Origin: Metarhizobium sp017305935
GTDB lineage: Bacteria; Pseudomonadota; Alphaproteobacteria; Rhizobiales; Rhizobiaceae
Assembly (NCBI RefSeq): GCF_029601685.1
Contig: NZ_JARRIR010000005.1
Span: forward strand, 1-64,000
Reading direction: 5' to 3'
DNA: 64,000 nt
The position numbers and the translations under genes are program-made. This document shows, one piece after another, positions 61,831-64,000 of the stretch. How positions within the stretch are numbered: position 1 is the stretch's first letter; each line of letters opens with the position of its first letter. The notes beneath the pieces were generated by a model. The model was given only the letters and a program-made list of their open reading frames with translations. It searched no databases and was not told the origin of the DNA.

Positions 61831-64000
61831 TCAGTGTAGGGCGTTCAACGCCTTCCACACCTTCTGCGGCGTGGCGGGCATGGTGAGATCGTTGTGGCCG
61901 ATGGCGTCGGTGATGGCGTTCATCAGCGCCGGCGGCGAGCCGATGGCGCCGGCCTCGCCGCAGCCCTTGATGCCGAGCGGATTGCTGGGGCAAGGCGTGT
62001 TCTGGTGCGACAGCTTGAAGGACGGCAGGTCGTCGGCGCGCGGCATGGCGTAGTCCATGAAGCTCGCCGTCAGCAGCTGGCCGGTGTCCTTGTCGTAATG
62101 CACGCCCTCCAGCAGCGCCTGCCCCACCCCTTGCGCGATACCGCCATGCACCTGGCCCTCGACGATCATCGGGTTGATGATGTTGCCGAAATCGTCGGCG
62201 GCGACGAACTGGACGATCTTGGTCGTTCCGGTCTCCGGATCGATCTCGACCTCACAGATGTAGCAGCCGGCCGGGAAGGTGAAATTGGCCGGATCGTAAA
62301 AGGCGCCTTCCTTCAGCCCCGGCTCCATGCCGGCCGGCAGGTTGTGGGCGGTATAGGCGGCGAGCGCCACCTGGAACCAGGGCAGACTCTTGTCGGTGCC
62401 CGCGACCTTCAGCTCGCCGCCCTCGATGACGATGTCGCTCTCGTCGGCCTCCATCAGATGCGCCGCGATCTTCTTGGCCTTGGCCTCGACCTTGTCGAGC
62501 GCCTTGACGATCGCCGACATGCCGACGGCGCCGGAGCGCGACCCATAGGTGCCCATGCCCATCTGCACCTTGTCGGTGTCGCCATGGACGATGTTGACGC
62601 TGTCGATGGATACACCGAGCCGGTCGGCGACGAGCTGCGCGAACGTGGTCTCGTGGCCCTGGCCATGACTATGCGAACCGGTCATCACCTCGATGGTGCC
62701 GACCGCATTGACGCGCACCTCGGCCGATTCCCACAGGCCGACGCCGGCGCCGAGCGAGCCAACCGCCGCAGACGGCGCGATGCCGCAGGCCTCGATATAA
62801 CAGCTCATGCCGATGCCGCGTTTCTTGCCGCGCCCCTCCGCCTCCGTGCGGCGGGCGGCGAAGCCGGTCCAATCCGCGGCCTCCATCGCGGCGTTCAACG
62901 ACGCCTCGTAGTCGCCGGCGTCGTAGTTCATGATCACCGGCGTCTGGTAGGGGAAGGAGCGGATGAAGTTGATGCGGCGCAGTTCCGCCGGCGAAAGACC
63001 GAGCTCCCGCGCCGCCGTCTCCATCGTCCGTTCCAGCAGGTATGTGGCCTCCGGCCGGCCCGCGCCGCGATAGGCATCGACCGGCACGGTGTTGGTATAG
63101 ACCGTGCGCACATTGGCGTTGATCGCCGGAATGGCGTATTGGCCCGACAGCAGCGTCGCATAGAGATAGGTCGGGACGGCAGAAGAGAACAGCGACATGT
63201 AGGCGCCGAGATTGGCGATGGTATCGACCTTCAGCGCCGTGATCCGGTGGTCGGCGTCGAAGGCCATCTTGACCTTGGAAATATGATCGCGGCCATGGGC
63301 GTCGGTCATGAAGGCCTCGGTGCGGTCGGCGGTCCATTTCACCGGCACCCCCGTTTTCTTCGACGCCCAGAGACAGACGATCTCTTCCGGATAGATATAG
63401 ATCTTCGAGCCGAAGCCGCCGCCGACATCGGGGGCGATAACCCGCAGCTTGTTTTCCGGCGCCACATTATAGAAGGCGCTCATGACAAGGCGGGCGACAT
63501 GCGGGTTCTGGCTGGTGGTGTAGCAGGTGTAGTGGTCCTCGGCTGAATCGTAGATGCCGAGGGCTGCGCGCGGCTCCATCGGGTTCGGGGATAGGCGATT
63601 GTTGTGGATCTCGATCTCTGTGACATGGGCGGCGGCAGAAATCGCCACATCCACCTCGGCTTCCGGATTGCCGAGCGCCCAGTCGAAAATCAGGTTGCCG
63701 GGAGCATTGTCATGCACCTGCGGCGCGCCCGGTTTCAGCGCATCCACGGCTTCGGTAACGGCGTCGAGCGTCTCGTATTCGATGGCGACGGCCTCGGCCG
63801 CGTCACGTGCTTCGCCGAGCGTATCGGCGATCACGACGGCGACGGCATCGCCGACATAACGCACGGTATCGACCGCCAGCGGCCGCCACGGCCCCATGTT
63901 CATCGGCGAGCCGTCCTTGGAATGGATCATCCAGCCGCAGATCAGGTTGCCGATGCCGTCCGCCTGCAATTGCTTGCCGTCGAGCACGGCGATGACGCCG
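61831..64000 (-). CDS. coxL: CO dehydrogenase-like large (molybdopterin) subunit, 5' end outside the window
   Basis: This frame runs off the right edge; about 723 residues are visible, so the N-terminus is missing. It is the molybdenum-binding subunit of a xanthine-oxidase-family enzyme. The active-site loop reads AYRGAGRPEATYLLERTMET, the form II signature (true CO dehydrogenases have AYXCSFR). GGGFGSKIYIYPEE, SGSHSHGQGHETTF-like and KGCGEAGAIGSPPA match cofactor-contact regions. A small 2Fe-2S subunit gene would be expected beyond the window. The substrate is uncertain. Confidence 0.85.
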   Translation of the reverse strand, partial: GVIAVLDGKQLQADGIGNLICGWMIHSKDGSPMNMGPWRPLAVDTVRYVGDAVAVVIADTLGEARDAAEAVAIEYETLDAVTEAVDALKPGAPQVHDNAPGNLIFDWALGNPEAEVDVAISAAAHVTEIEIHNNRLSPNPMEPRAALGIYDSAEDHYTCYTTSQNPHVARLVMSAFYNVAPENKLRVIAPDVGGGFGSKIYIYPEEIVCLWASKKTGVPVKWTADRTEAFMTDAHGRDHISKVKMAFDADHRITALKVDTIANLGAYMSLFSSAVPTYLYATLLSGQYAIPAINANVRTVYTNTVPVDAYRGAGRPEATYLLERTMETAARELGLSPAELRRINFIRSFPYQTPVIMNYDAGDYEASLNAAMEAADWTGFAARRTEAEGRGKKRGIGMSCYIEACGIAPSAAVGSLGAGVGLWESAEVRVNAVGTIEVMTGSHSHGQGHETTFAQLVADRLGVSIDSVNIVHGDTDKVQMGMGTYGSRSGAVGMSAIVKALDKVEAKAKKIAAHLMEADESDIVIEGGELKVAGTDKSLPWFQVALAAYTAHNLPAGMEPGLKEGAFYDPANFTFPAGCYICEVEIDPETGTTKIVQFVAADDFGNIINPMIVEGQVHGGIAQGVGQALLEGVHYDKDTGQLLTASFMDYAMPRADDLPSFKLSHQNTPCPSNPLGIKGCGEAGAIGSPPALMNAITDAIGHNDLTMPATPQKVWKALNALH

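Overview
The window is a gene-dense, high-G+C piece of an alphaproteobacterial chromosome, most likely from the family Rhizobiaceae (Rhizobium, Agrobacterium, Shinella or Ensifer relatives). The call rests on gene content and order. Examples are argH-lptM-lysA followed by a TIGR02302 membrane protein; ftsE-ftsX; dapF-mtaB-ftsY-yciB; ffh-chorismate mutase-rpsP-rimM-trmD-rplS; bolA/J-domain/cobS-cobT; a rhizobial-type glycerol ABC transporter operon; and an ALA-synthase type hemA. Rhizobiales-type intergenic mosaic repeats are scattered between genes. No database search was run, so the genus is open. I saw no rRNA, convincing tRNA, CRISPR array, prophage or insertion sequence.

Layout. 1-5.5 kb: the end of etfA, a 3-hydroxybutyryl-CoA dehydrogenase, a GST, tlpA, argH, the small lipoprotein lptM and lysA. 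5.6-13 kb: a large TIGR02302 membrane protein, a CpdR-like receiver, hpt, a membrane protein, ftsEX and a YdcF protein. 13-20.7 kb: plsC, a ChaC-type cyclotransferase, a DUF2125 protein, hisC-tyrC with an upstream methyltransferase, gloB, a cupin and a DUF3108 protein. 20.8-25.7 kb: rpmB with a clear promoter and terminator, a queuosine-precursor transporter behind a probable preQ1-I riboswitch, cell-envelope enzymes, yciB and ftsY. 25.7-33.6 kb: mtaB, dapF, an MBL-fold hydrolase, then the ffh to rplS translation and secretion cluster. 33.8-43 kb: an amino-acid ABC binding protein and permease without an ATPase, a META-MliC protein, dxr, a phytase-like esterase, cobT-cobS, a J-domain protein and bolA.

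43-51.5 kb is a complete glycerol locus on the minus strand, glpR-glpD-glpS-glpT-glpP-glpQ-glpU-glpV. Between glpR and glpD lies an 11-bp-phased operator array that overlaps a sigma70-type promoter. 51.6-59.5 kb is on the plus strand: an SDR, a LysR regulator and the NAD-dependent molybdenum formate dehydrogenase operon fdsGBA-fdhD-fdsD. A LysR-type box sits at about -63 from a readable fds promoter. 59.6-64 kb: hemA with a perfect FNR/FixK box upstream, then the medium and (truncated by the window) large subunits of a form II CODH-like molybdenum hydroxylase.

The most interesting signals are regulatory. They are a preQ1-I-like aptamer whose pseudoknot contains the start codon of the queuosine-precursor transporter; a promoter-to-terminator unit of about 105 nt in front of ffh that could be an sRNA or an attenuator; the phased GlpR-type array; the fds LysR box; and the hemA anaerobox. 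On the protein side, the glycerol ATPases GlpS and GlpT carry complementary defects that would leave one canonical and one degenerate nucleotide site.
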